From Gammaproteobacteria bacterium (GTDB lineage Bacteria; Pseudomonadota; Gammaproteobacteria; GCA-001735895): a DNA stretch of 64,000 nucleotides. A model generated the notes under the pieces. It searched no databases and had not been told where the DNA came from. It saw only the letters and a program-made list of their open reading frames with translations. Position numbers and translations under genes: made by a program. The DNA is taken from NCBI GenBank assembly GCA_030066085.1, contig JASJCI010000024.1, positions 1 through 64,000 of the forward strand, read 5' to 3'. This document shows, piece by piece, positions 16,979 through 24,918 of this stretch. How positions within the stretch are numbered: position 1 is the stretch's first letter; each line of letters begins with the position of its first letter.

Positions 16979-18139
16979 TCAGGTGTCTGCCCTTTTTAGC
17001 ATAAATTGCCGCTGAATGACGCCTATCGTCAGCAGCAGGTAGGCAATGGCGAGCATGTAGGGTAATCCCTGCGGACCGAAGCCGGTCATGGCCCAGCCGC
17101 CGGACACGGATCCGCACAGCGCGCCGAGTCCGAACATGACCGAAAAGGAGGCCGAACCGCTGACCAGCTCGGTGCCGCTGAAGCGATTGCCGAGCGACGT
17201 CAGCGAGACCGTGTAAACGCCGTAACCGGTTGTGCCGAGCACGATCAGCAACAGCCACATGGCCCAGCTGCCGTTGCTCGCCGGCAACAGCACGAGGCAG
17301 GTCATGGTAATCACCGCCAGCCCGGCGATCATCCGGCGATGACTGTAGCGATCCGCGAGCCAGCCGATCGGAAACTGCAGCACCGTGTTGCCGAGCACCA
17401 TCGCCGTCAGCAGGTTGGCCGAGGTCGAGACGTCGAGCCCGATCTTGATGCCGTACACCGGGATCAGTGACAGCGTCGCGGCGTCGAAGATCGCCATGAC
17501 GCCGACCGCCGCGATCAGCAGCGGTGCCCTGGGCGCGAAAGTCAGGATGCTCGAGGGCGGCGTTTCCTCGGGATCGGCCTCGCTATGGTCGCGCACGAAC
17601 AGGAAGGGCAGGGCGCCGAGTGCGAGCACTACCGCGCCGATCGCAAACGGCAGCCAGCCCTCGATACCGATGAAGCTGATCAATAGCGGCCCCGCGCCAA
17701 AGCTGGCGGCAAGAATTGCCGAGTAAATGGCGACGATCTTGCCGCGGTTCCGGTCGCCTGCGGCGCCGACGATCCAGGATTCGCTGAGCACGAACAGGGT
17801 GGAAATCGACATCCCCTGTATCAGCCGCAGCAGGAACCAGGCTGGCAGGTTGTCGAACACCTTGTACCCGATTGCGATCGCGGCGCTGACCATCGCCGCC
17901 ACGATCGCGACCCGGCTCGCACCGAAGCGCCTGGCGGCATAGGGGATCACGGGTGAGAACAGCAGGATACCGATCGGCATCATTGCCGAGTTCATGCCGA
18001 TCATATCGCTGGACACGCCGCGTGATTCGAGTATCAGTGACAGCAGCGGGTAAGTCATGCCGAAGGCGAAACCGAACACCGTGATTGCCGCGCAGGCGGC
18101 TACCAGGGTGCGCATATCGGTCGGAGCGGGCTGGCTCAT
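16979..18139 (-). CDS. MFS transporter
   Basis: A 386-residue protein with twelve predicted hydrophobic helices. The family loop between helices 2 and 3 is seen in PVIPYAARRFGASRVAI and its repeat in GWLADRYSHRRMIAGLA. The layout resembles small MFS proteins of the YcaD type. Substrate unknown. The start at MSQPAP (18139) is chosen over an upstream ATG at 18160. It reads toward the acyl-CoA synthetase gene with a 28-nt gap and is divergent from threonine aldolase. Confidence 0.83.
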   Translation of the reverse strand: MSQPAPTDMRTLVAACAAITVFGFAFGMTYPLLSLILESRGVSSDMIGMNSAMMPIGILLFSPVIPYAARRFGASRVAIVAAMVSAAIAIGYKVFDNLPAWFLLRLIQGMSISTLFVLSESWIVGAAGDRNRGKIVAIYSAILAASFGAGPLLISFIGIEGWLPFAIGAVVLALGALPFLFVRDHSEADPEETPPSSILTFAPRAPLLIAAVGVMAIFDAATLSLIPVYGIKIGLDVSTSANLLTAMVLGNTVLQFPIGWLADRYSHRRMIAGLAVITMTCLVLLPASNGSWAMWLLLIVLGTTGYGVYTVSLTSLGNRFSGTELVSGSASFSVMFGLGALCGSVSGGWAMTGFGPQGLPYMLAIAYLLLTIGVIQRQFMLKRADT

Positions 18140-18198
18140 GCGCCGATGGTAACCCAGCAACCCGATAGCGGGTATGAAACTTTTTCATTGCCGAACCG

Positions 18199-18227
18199 TT
18201 CCCTTGTTTTTCGATCCGTCCTAATAT
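18199..18227 (+). promoter_or_regulatory. Candidate promoter of the ltaE operon
   Basis: TTCCCT (18199-18204) and TAATAT (18222-18227) are separated by 17 nt. The -10 is good and the -35 poor. Transcription would start near 18234, leaving a ~24-nt leader with a Shine-Dalgarno (GGCGGAG). Confidence 0.35.
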
Positions 18228-18257
18228 TCGGGGATCAGTTATTGGCGGAGTAGAGAT

Positions 18258-19286
18258 ATGCCAGCAACCGTTACCGTGGACCTCCGCAGCGACACCGTCA
18301 CCCGCCCCGGCGAGGCGATGTACGCCGCCATGATGGCCGCCGAGGTCGGCGACGATGTTTATGGCGAAGACGTGACGATCAACCGTCTCGAAGCCACCGC
18401 GGCGCGTTTGCTCGGCAAGGAAGCAGGCCTGTATCTCAGCAGCGCGACCCAGGCCAACCTGGTGGCGATGCTGGTGCACAATGCCCGTGGTGACGAGATC
18501 CTGGTCGGTCGCGACTACCACGTGTCCCGTAACGAGGCGGGCGGTGCCTCGGTACTCGGTGGAGTCGTGCTCGAAACCCTGCCGACCGACGAGCGCGGCG
18601 CGCTGTCGGTTGAACAGGTGCTCGACGCGATCAAGGAAGACGATCCCCACCAGCCGATCACGCGCACGCTGTCGCTGGAGAATACCGTGTCCGGCCGGGT
18701 ACAGGATCCGCAACTGCACGCGCGCCTGGCAGCGGCCGCGCGCGAACACGGCTTGCGCGTGCACCTCGACGGCGCCCGCCTGATGAACGCGGCGGTGGCG
18801 CTCGGTCGGCCCGCGGCCGAAATCGTGGCGCCGTTCGACAGCGTCATGTTGTGTCTGTCCAAGGGACTCGGCGCGCCGGTTGGCGCGATGCTCTGCGGCG
18901 ACGCCGGGTTTATCCAGCGCGCGCGCCGCCAGCGCAAGATACTCGGCGGTGGCATGCGCCAGGCCGGCGTGATAGCCGCCGGCGGTCTGTACGCGCTGGA
19001 AAACAACGTCGATCGTCTCGCCGAGGATCACGCACGCGCCGTGCGCCTGGCCGAGGGCCTGCGCGCGCTGGAACGTTTCCCGGTGTTCCAGGAAACCAAC
19101 ATGGTGTTCATCGAGCCTGGTGCGGACGAGGCCGGCGAACTCGTCTCCTTCCTGCGCGAGTGCGGGATCGAGGTCGGCTCACCCTATGCCGAGATGCGCC
19201 TGGTCACTCACCTGGATGTCGACGACGAGGGTATCGAGCAGGCGATCGGCGCCTTCGATTCGTTTTACCGGAGGAACGCGGCATGA
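18258..19286 (+). CDS. ltaE: Low-specificity L-threonine aldolase
   Basis: A 342-residue PLP enzyme of fold type I. The N terminus (VDLRSDTVTRPGEAMYAAM) and the early segment DDVYGEDVTINRLE are hallmarks of the family. HLDGARLMNAA carries the cofactor-pairing Asp, and the PLP Lys is in LCLSKGLGAPVGAML. It cleaves threonine or allo-threonine, or related beta-hydroxy amino acids, to glycine and an aldehyde in the cytosol. Its stop overlaps the next start (ATGA), so it is translationally coupled to the M24/DddP-like gene. That pairing is unusual. Confidence 0.9.
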   Translation: MPATVTVDLRSDTVTRPGEAMYAAMMAAEVGDDVYGEDVTINRLEATAARLLGKEAGLYLSSATQANLVAMLVHNARGDEILVGRDYHVSRNEAGGASVLGGVVLETLPTDERGALSVEQVLDAIKEDDPHQPITRTLSLENTVSGRVQDPQLHARLAAAAREHGLRVHLDGARLMNAAVALGRPAAEIVAPFDSVMLCLSKGLGAPVGAMLCGDAGFIQRARRQRKILGGGMRQAGVIAAGGLYALENNVDRLAEDHARAVRLAEGLRALERFPVFQETNMVFIEPGADEAGELVSFLRECGIEVGSPYAEMRLVTHLDVDDEGIEQAIGAFDSFYRRNAA

Positions 19287-20515
19287 GCGCAAATCCTGTC
19301 GAACATCTGCTGTTCGCGGACGAGTGGAGCGATGTGCGCCGGCTGCAGGAAATGCCGGAAATCGACTTCGACCGCATGATGCGCTACCGGGTCGAACGAC
19401 TCCGCCAGCAGCTGCGCGAGCACGACGCGGCCTTCTGTATCCTGGTCAACCCGATCAGCCTGCGCTACGCGGTCGATTACCGCAGCTACCTGCTGTTCCA
19501 GTCGCATATTCCGCAGATCTACCTGTTCGTTCCGCAGGAAGGGCCGCTGGTGGTTTACGGCTGTTATTACCAGTTGCCGGGGGTGGAAGATTTTCGCCCG
19601 GGCCGGCCGCATGCCTTTTTCGATGGCGGCACCAACATCGACGAGGCCGCGCGCGGACTGGCGGACGACGTGGTCGAGTACCTCGCCGAGATCGGCAGCA
19701 GTAACCGCCGGGTGGCGGTGGAATACGTCAATCCGTCGGTGACCCAGGCGCTGGAGGCGCGCGGTGTAGAGGTCATCGACGGGGTCCGCATTTCCGAACT
19801 CGCCCGCGTGATCAAGTCCGAGGACGAGATCGCCTGCATGCGCTGGGCGGTGGCGGTCGGCGAACACGGCGCCCACATGATGAAACAGGCGCTGCGTCCC
19901 GGGGTGACCGAACTGCAGCTGTTCGGATTGCTGAATTACACCAACATCGCCAACAACGGCGACTGGCACGAGGGTCGCATGCTGGCCTCCGGTCCGCGCA
20001 TCAACCCGTGGCTGCAGGAAGCCAGCGACCGCCGGGTCGAGTCCGGTGACCTGGTCGGTTTCGATACCGACATGGTCGGGCCTTTCGGTTATTTCGTCGA
20101 CCTGTCGCGCACTTTCCACTGCGGGCCGGCCAAACCCACCCGGCGGCAGAAGCAGATTTACCGCATGGCGGTGGACGAGATCGAGCATAACCTCAAGCTG
20201 GTACGCCCGGGTATGACGCTGTTCGAAATGCAGGACCAGGCATACCCGATCCCGGAAGAATGCCGCGATAATGCCTACGTCTGCATGATGCACGCGGTCG
20301 GCATGTGCGACGAGTATCCGCAGGTGCGCCAGGGTTTTCGCCAGCGCAACGCCTACGACTGTACGCTCGAAGCCGGCATGGTGGTCTGCATCGAGAGTTA
20401 CATGGGGCCCAGGGGCGAACGCGACGGCGTCAAGATCGAGCAGCAGGTGCTGATCACCGACGACGGTTACGAGTTGCTGACGCAGTTTCCGTACGAGGAA
20501 TCCCTGCTGGACTGA
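19283..20515 (+). CDS. M24-family protein, DddP-like (candidate DMSP lyase)
   Basis: A 410-residue protein of the creatinase/Xaa-Pro peptidase (M24) fold. The metal ligands are Asp261, Asp263 and Asp273 (FDTDMVGPFGYFVD), His337 (MMHAVGMCDEYP), Glu371 and Glu386. Peptidases of the family have two Asp eleven residues apart. The extra Asp here gives 0/+2/+12 spacing, which I remember for the DMSP lyase DddP (Asp295, 297, 307). Tyr332 (-5 from His) and Asp343 (+6) match the Tyr366 and base Asp377 reported for DddP. Other segments such as SGPRINPWLQEASDRR also recall DddP. DddP splits DMSP into DMS and acrylate. A related M24 hydrolase remains possible. It is coupled to ltaE, with the M28-like gene 7 nt downstream. 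Confidence 0.7.
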   Translation: MSANPVEHLLFADEWSDVRRLQEMPEIDFDRMMRYRVERLRQQLREHDAAFCILVNPISLRYAVDYRSYLLFQSHIPQIYLFVPQEGPLVVYGCYYQLPGVEDFRPGRPHAFFDGGTNIDEAARGLADDVVEYLAEIGSSNRRVAVEYVNPSVTQALEARGVEVIDGVRISELARVIKSEDEIACMRWAVAVGEHGAHMMKQALRPGVTELQLFGLLNYTNIANNGDWHEGRMLASGPRINPWLQEASDRRVESGDLVGFDTDMVGPFGYFVDLSRTFHCGPAKPTRRQKQIYRMAVDEIEHNLKLVRPGMTLFEMQDQAYPIPEECRDNAYVCMMHAVGMCDEYPQVRQGFRQRNAYDCTLEAGMVVCIESYMGPRGERDGVKIEQQVLITDDGYELLTQFPYEESLLD

Positions 20516-20522
20516 CCTGGCG

Positions 20523-21608
20523 ATGCGCCTGATCGAGCTGGTCGAGCGTTATGCCCGCGAACCGCAGCATCGCAGCGGCACCGACGCGGAAAAGCGCACG
20601 CGCGACTGGCTGGTATCCGAACTCGAGGCCCGCAGCCTCGCCACCAGCCTGGCGGGGTTCGAGTTTTCCCGTTTTGACGCGGACTGGTCATTGTCACTCG
20701 ATGATCGCTTCGTCGAGGCACTGCCGTTGTTCTATTGCGCCGAGGGTGAATTCGATCTTGCCGGCGCCGGCCTGTACCGCCTGCAGCCCGATCACTGGAA
20801 CGAAGCCTCGACCCTGGCCCGCATCGAAGCCATGGTCGAAACCGAACGACGGCGCGGGGGGGCGGGGCTGGCGCTCGCGACCGAATCAGCCGACGGCCGG
20901 GTGAGCGCGATCAATGTTGCCAGCGACTATCACCCGGATTTTCCGATACTCCTGTTTGGCGTACGTGACTGGGAGGAGGCTGCCGCTGTCGGCGGCTCGC
21001 TGCGCGCGCGGCGACAAACTTCCGCATCCGCATCCATAGTCGCCCGTGGCGCTGACTCGCCGCAGCTGGTCCTGGTGACGTCCTATACCGGCTGGTTTGG
21101 CTGTGCCGCCGAGCGCGGTGCCGGTCTTGCGATCCTGCTGGGCCTGGTTTCGCGCCTCGCCGATCGAATCGGTCTCGCGGTCGTGGTGACCTCCGGGCAT
21201 GAGCATCATCACCTGGGCGGCACGGCGGTGCGGGCGCAGGAATCCTTTGCGGCCGGAATCCCGGTGCTGCATCTCGGTTCCTGTATTGCGTCGACTGAAG
21301 GATCCTGCCGCGTTACCCACAACCTCGCTGCGGACGAGCCGGCCAGCTGGTTCAGTGGGCAGCGCTTCGAACTGCGTCGATTGCCGCTCGGCGCCTCTCC
21401 CGTGGAATGGGCCGGGGAAGCCGCCGACTGGATCGACGGCCAGCGCCCGGTGTTGTCGCTGTCAGGCATCGACCAGCACTTTCATACCCCCGCGGATACC
21501 GCTGACAAGCTCGATCCGGCGGAGCTCGAAACAACCCTCGCGGCCTGCGAGCGCGCGGCGATGGCGATTTTCGCCGCCGGGACTGATACCATAACGCGGC
21601 AAAGCTGA
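20523..21608 (+). CDS. Degenerate M28-like (aminopeptidase-fold) protein
   Basis: A 361-residue cytosolic protein. The C-terminal GIDQHFHTPADTADKLDP is the M28 signature around the last metal ligand. The middle part, however, has SYTGWFGCAAERGAGLA where active M28 peptidases carry HxD and a DD pair, and SGHEHHHLGGTA where an EE pair is expected. Several canonical zinc ligands therefore seem missing or shifted. It may be a non-catalytic relative or use a different site. It starts 7 nt after the M24 stop and sits inside the same run of genes. I cannot name a substrate. Confidence 0.6.
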   Translation: MRLIELVERYAREPQHRSGTDAEKRTRDWLVSELEARSLATSLAGFEFSRFDADWSLSLDDRFVEALPLFYCAEGEFDLAGAGLYRLQPDHWNEASTLARIEAMVETERRRGGAGLALATESADGRVSAINVASDYHPDFPILLFGVRDWEEAAAVGGSLRARRQTSASASIVARGADSPQLVLVTSYTGWFGCAAERGAGLAILLGLVSRLADRIGLAVVVTSGHEHHHLGGTAVRAQESFAAGIPVLHLGSCIASTEGSCRVTHNLAADEPASWFSGQRFELRRLPLGASPVEWAGEAADWIDGQRPVLSLSGIDQHFHTPADTADKLDPAELETTLAACERAAMAIFAAGTDTITRQS

Positions 21609-21623
21609 CCGGAGGGGAGCGTA

Positions 21624-22157
21624 ATGCCCGGATTTGATCTCGACGAGTTCGTGCTGCAACTGCGCGCGGCCGCGCGCGAGGACGACGCGCCGAAACGCGT
21701 GCGTGCACTGATGACCGAGGCTTTCCGCGATGTCGACGCGGTGCGCGGCGCGATGTCCGGGTTTTCCGGCGAGGAAGAAGTCCTGTTCGAGGACGACAGA
21801 GTATCGATCTGGTACTGCGGTTTCGATCCGCACAAACACGTACCGCCGCACGATCACCAGACCATCGCAACCATCGGTGTCTATGACGGCGTCGAGAACA
21901 ACCATTTCTACCTCGCCGGCGATAACGGTCTCGAGCACAAGAGCACTCGGCGGGTCGAGCCCGGTGACGTGATCGCGATCGGGCCGAACGCAATCCACTC
22001 GGTGGAAACCGCCGACGAGCGGGTCAGCTACGCCATTCACGTCTACCTCGCGCCGCTGACCACGATCGAGCGCTCGCTGTTCGACTGGGACAGCGGCGCG
22101 GCAATGCCGTTCAACGATGACAATTACGCGCGGCTCGAACGCTCATCGGTCAAGTAA
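21624..22157 (+). CDS. Cupin, thiol-dioxygenase-like (cysteine dioxygenase fold)
   Basis: A 177-residue single-cupin protein. The metal motif is HVPPHDHQTIATIGVYDG, where HxH supplies two ligands and the usual Glu is absent. The third His is in IGPNAIHSVETA. A three-His set without Glu is the pattern of thiol dioxygenases (cysteine, 3-mercaptopropionate, cysteamine), which turn a thiol into a sulfinate with O2. The segment VENNHFYLAGDNG is typical of an uncharacterised branch. Beside a DddP-like gene, a sulfur substrate is plausible, but this is inference. A good Shine-Dalgarno (GGAGGGG) precedes the ATG. Confidence 0.65.
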   Translation: MPGFDLDEFVLQLRAAAREDDAPKRVRALMTEAFRDVDAVRGAMSGFSGEEEVLFEDDRVSIWYCGFDPHKHVPPHDHQTIATIGVYDGVENNHFYLAGDNGLEHKSTRRVEPGDVIAIGPNAIHSVETADERVSYAIHVYLAPLTTIERSLFDWDSGAAMPFNDDNYARLERSSVK

Positions 22158-22180
22158 ACCCAGCGGGAAGCGGTAACAAA

Positions 22181-23323
22181 ATGAAAAACCCGATCGACGA
22201 CCGGCCGTTCCGGTTTTACGACAATCGCCAGAAATATCTCGCCTTCGTCAATACCTGCAACGAAAAGTGGAAGGTGGCGGAGCGCGCGGTGCAGGAACTG
22301 GCGCACATTCGCCCGCAACCGCCGGCGCTGCGGTTGTACGATGCGGGTGTCGGCGACGGTACCGTACTCAGCCACCTGATGCGCGCGCTGCACCGACGTT
22401 ACCCGACCATCCCGTTTTTCATCGTCGGCAAGGAGATCAGCCTCGAGGACGTGCGCCTGACGCTGGAGAAACTGCCCGATCGTTTCATCGAGCATCCCGC
22501 CAGCGTGATCGTCGTGACCAACCTCTACTACGCCGAATCGCCGTGGCTGATGCCCAACGACGTCAACAAGGCGGCCGCGCTCAACTGGATGGAGGTTGGC
22601 CTGCAGGGTTCGTCGGCGCACGAGTTCGGTGAACAGCTGCGCGGCCTCGACGCCGACCTGGTCGACGGCTGGCAGGTCAAGGCCAGCGAAAAGTCGGGCA
22701 ACCCGATGTACGTGCGCCCGTCGGTGCTCGTCATGTTCCGCGAGGACCACCGCTTTCTGCTCGATGACGTGATCCCGCGCCGCGGCCAGGCGGCTGGCGG
22801 CGATTACGACCTGGTGCTGGCGTCGCAGCCCTGGCGCGCGCGCATGAACGCCGATTTCAAGGTACGGCACGTCCTGTCGCCCCTCACGCGCAGCCTGCGC
22901 CCGGGCGGTCGACTGCTGACGGTGCAGTCCTGGGGTAACGACCCCGGGCTGGAACTGGTCCAGCGCATCTGGCCCGAGGAAGATCCGTTCCGGGTCGATC
23001 GCCATGAACTCGTGAAAACCCTGAAAGCGAGTCTCGGCAAGGCCGCGCAGAATTATAATTTCAACGCCGGCAGTGACGACAAGGCCGTATTCCGTTACCG
23101 CATGCACACGCTGCCGACCGAGATCTCGGAAGCCATCGGCACCTCTACGCTGTTCGCCGCCTGGAACGCGGCGATCTACGTCGGCCAGATCGAGGACGAG
23201 CGCCTCGAGCCGGTGGTGTCGTCGGGGGAATATCTCGATGCAACCGCCGACATCCTGCACAAGCACAACGGTATCTGGTTCAACGATGAAAGTTTTGTCG
23301 TCGCGCGTAAACGCGACACCTGA
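22181..23323 (+). CDS. Class I SAM-dependent methyltransferase, unrecognised family
   Basis: A 380-residue protein. LRLYDAGVGDGTVLSHLM (~residues 50-67) is SAM-binding motif I. Later DYDLVLASQPWR and SLRPGGRLLTVQSW fit motifs IV-VI. An unusually long insertion (~residues 100-210) and a C-terminal ~110-residue extension (VFRYRMHTLPTEISEAIG...) lie outside the core. I do not recognise the family, and the methyl acceptor is unknown. It is not obviously DsyB, MmtN or EgtD. The next gene begins 38 nt before its stop in another frame. Confidence 0.7.
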   Translation: MKNPIDDRPFRFYDNRQKYLAFVNTCNEKWKVAERAVQELAHIRPQPPALRLYDAGVGDGTVLSHLMRALHRRYPTIPFFIVGKEISLEDVRLTLEKLPDRFIEHPASVIVVTNLYYAESPWLMPNDVNKAAALNWMEVGLQGSSAHEFGEQLRGLDADLVDGWQVKASEKSGNPMYVRPSVLVMFREDHRFLLDDVIPRRGQAAGGDYDLVLASQPWRARMNADFKVRHVLSPLTRSLRPGGRLLTVQSWGNDPGLELVQRIWPEEDPFRVDRHELVKTLKASLGKAAQNYNFNAGSDDKAVFRYRMHTLPTEISEAIGTSTLFAAWNAAIYVGQIEDERLEPVVSSGEYLDATADILHKHNGIWFNDESFVVARKRDT

Positions 23324-24416
23324 TAATTTGCACCTGCCGGCGATCGTGCTGCTCTTGCTGCTGGGTATCTGCCTGCGGCCGCTAGCGGCAATGGAGCCCG
23401 CGCCCGAGCGGCGCGTGCCGGCCGAGTGGGAACCGCAGGCCGGCACCTGGCTGCAGTGGCCGGGGCCTTACGAGCGCTCGCACGAAACCGCATTCGCGCA
23501 GATGTCGGTAATCATCGCGCGTTACCAGAAGCTGCACATCCTGCACGCCACCGGCGGTATCCGTGCGCGCGCGGAACAGGCGATCGCGCGCGCCGGCGGC
23601 GATCCGGCGCATGTCAACATCGTCTGGCATGCGATTGCCAACGACAGCGCCTGGATGCGCGACAACGGGCCAGTTTACGTGGTCGAGGATGGCCAGCTGC
23701 GAATCCAGGACTGGGACTTCGACGCCTGGGGCGGCGCGTTTGGCGAGGATATTCCGTACCGGTTGGATAACCTGGTGCCGGCACGGGTCGGCGAGTACCT
23801 CGGTATTCCGGTCGACCCGGTCGATATCGTGCACGAGCGCGGCAATCTCGAGTTCAACGGCGTCGACACGGTGCTGCTGAACTGGAGCACGCTCGGCGAC
23901 CCGGCGCGCAACCCCGGCTACAGCCGCGCGCGCGCCGAACAGGACCTGCGGTACCACTTCGGCGTCGAGCGCGTGCTGTTCGTCGAGGGAATCCCGCAGG
24001 GCGACCTGACACGCGGTCACATCGATGGTTTTGCGCGCTTCATCGACGCCGATACGGTCGTGGTCGCGCAATGCACCGAGAACTCGCGTTGTCGGCCGGG
24101 CGATGGGGCCGACGGTAGCGTTTACGATCGCGCGGCGCAAACCATCGCTGCGGCCGGTTTCGAGGTCATCCGCGACCCGATTCTGGGCACGGTGTCGTAT
24201 CGCGATGCAACCTTCGACACCAACTACCTGAACTGGCTGGTCGGCAACGACTTCGTCATCACGGTCGGATTCGGACATGCCGAGGCCGACGCCGCGGCTC
24301 AACAACGGATCGAGGGTTACTTTCCGGGCCGCAAGGTGTACGTTGTCGAGATGCTCGAGTCCTGGTATCACGGCGGTGGCGTGCACTGCCACACCAACGA
24401 CCAGCCGGAGGTCTGA
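23286..24416 (+). CDS. Agmatine deiminase-family protein with signal peptide
   Basis: A 376-residue member of the peptidyl-arginine-deiminase-like family. The catalytic set is present: Asp126 (SAWMRDNGPVYV), His245 (TRGHIDGFARF) and Cys368 (YHGGGVHCHTNDQPE). Canonical agmatine deiminases are cytosolic. This one begins with ~35 residues ending in a hydrophobic core (LPAIVLLLLLGICLRPLAA) and an AxA-like site, so it is probably exported. ATG 23286 overlaps the methyltransferase gene by 38 nt. A TTG at 23325 would give a shorter, tighter signal peptide. It would convert agmatine, or another guanidino compound, to a carbamoyl product in the periplasm. Confidence 0.75.
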   Translation: MKVLSSRVNATPDNLHLPAIVLLLLLGICLRPLAAMEPAPERRVPAEWEPQAGTWLQWPGPYERSHETAFAQMSVIIARYQKLHILHATGGIRARAEQAIARAGGDPAHVNIVWHAIANDSAWMRDNGPVYVVEDGQLRIQDWDFDAWGGAFGEDIPYRLDNLVPARVGEYLGIPVDPVDIVHERGNLEFNGVDTVLLNWSTLGDPARNPGYSRARAEQDLRYHFGVERVLFVEGIPQGDLTRGHIDGFARFIDADTVVVAQCTENSRCRPGDGADGSVYDRAAQTIAAAGFEVIRDPILGTVSYRDATFDTNYLNWLVGNDFVITVGFGHAEADAAAQQRIEGYFPGRKVYVVEMLESWYHGGGVHCHTNDQPEV

Positions 24417-24417
24417 C

Positions 24418-24912
24418 GTGCTTCGCGGCCACCTGCAAGCGCTACTCCTGTTGCTGCCGCTCATGACGACCGCGGTGTCTGCCGATCACGATCATGATGC
24501 CGACCTGTCGTGGCACCTGCTGTCCGCGGGTCTCGACGAAAGCCGGGTGTCGGTGTACACGCGTGGCATCCTGGTCGGTATATTCAACCTGCCCTGCGAC
24601 CTCACGGGGGTCGACGCGGCGCAGGCGGACAACGGTGTCGACGTTGCCGTGGTGCGCGTTGCCGCGCGACCTCGAGGCTTGCTGGTAATCCGCTGCAACG
24701 TCGGTGCGCACGCACAGATGCTGACCATCATAGATCCGGTCTTGAAGTCGGCCGCGCCCGCCTACCAGCGCAGCGGCAGTTATTTTGCCCGCTGGGAAAT
24801 CCAGGACGACGAACTCTGGATCGAGTATGACCGCGCCTGCGCGGCCGGGATCAGCGTCGAATGTCCCGACGGTTTCGAAACCCTGTTCGAGCCCTATCCG
24901 CTCCCGCAGTAG
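24418..24912 (+). CDS. Secreted small protein, unknown function
   Basis: A 164-residue protein starting at GTG, one nt after the previous stop. A signal peptide is clear (residues 1-19, LQALLLLLPLMTTAVSA), followed by a His/Asp-rich mature N terminus (DHDHDAD). Four Cys occur in the mature part (NLPCD, IRCNVG, DRACAAG, VECPDG), which would allow two disulfides in the periplasm. I do not recognise it. Tight linkage to the exported deiminase suggests they act together outside the cytoplasm. Confidence 0.6.
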   Translation: MLRGHLQALLLLLPLMTTAVSADHDHDADLSWHLLSAGLDESRVSVYTRGILVGIFNLPCDLTGVDAAQADNGVDVAVVRVAARPRGLLVIRCNVGAHAQMLTIIDPVLKSAAPAYQRSGSYFARWEIQDDELWIEYDRACAAGISVECPDGFETLFEPYPLPQ

Positions 24913-24918
24913 GCGGCG

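Noticed and set aside
18851-19282. Extended frame upstream of the DddP-like gene
   Set aside because: It is an out-of-frame reading of ltaE; ATG 19283 overlaps the ltaE stop and gives a normal N terminus.
19283-20515. Ectoine hydrolase (DoeA) for the M24 proteins
   Set aside because: No ectoine genes are near and the N-terminal text recalls DddP more than DoeA. Not fully excluded.
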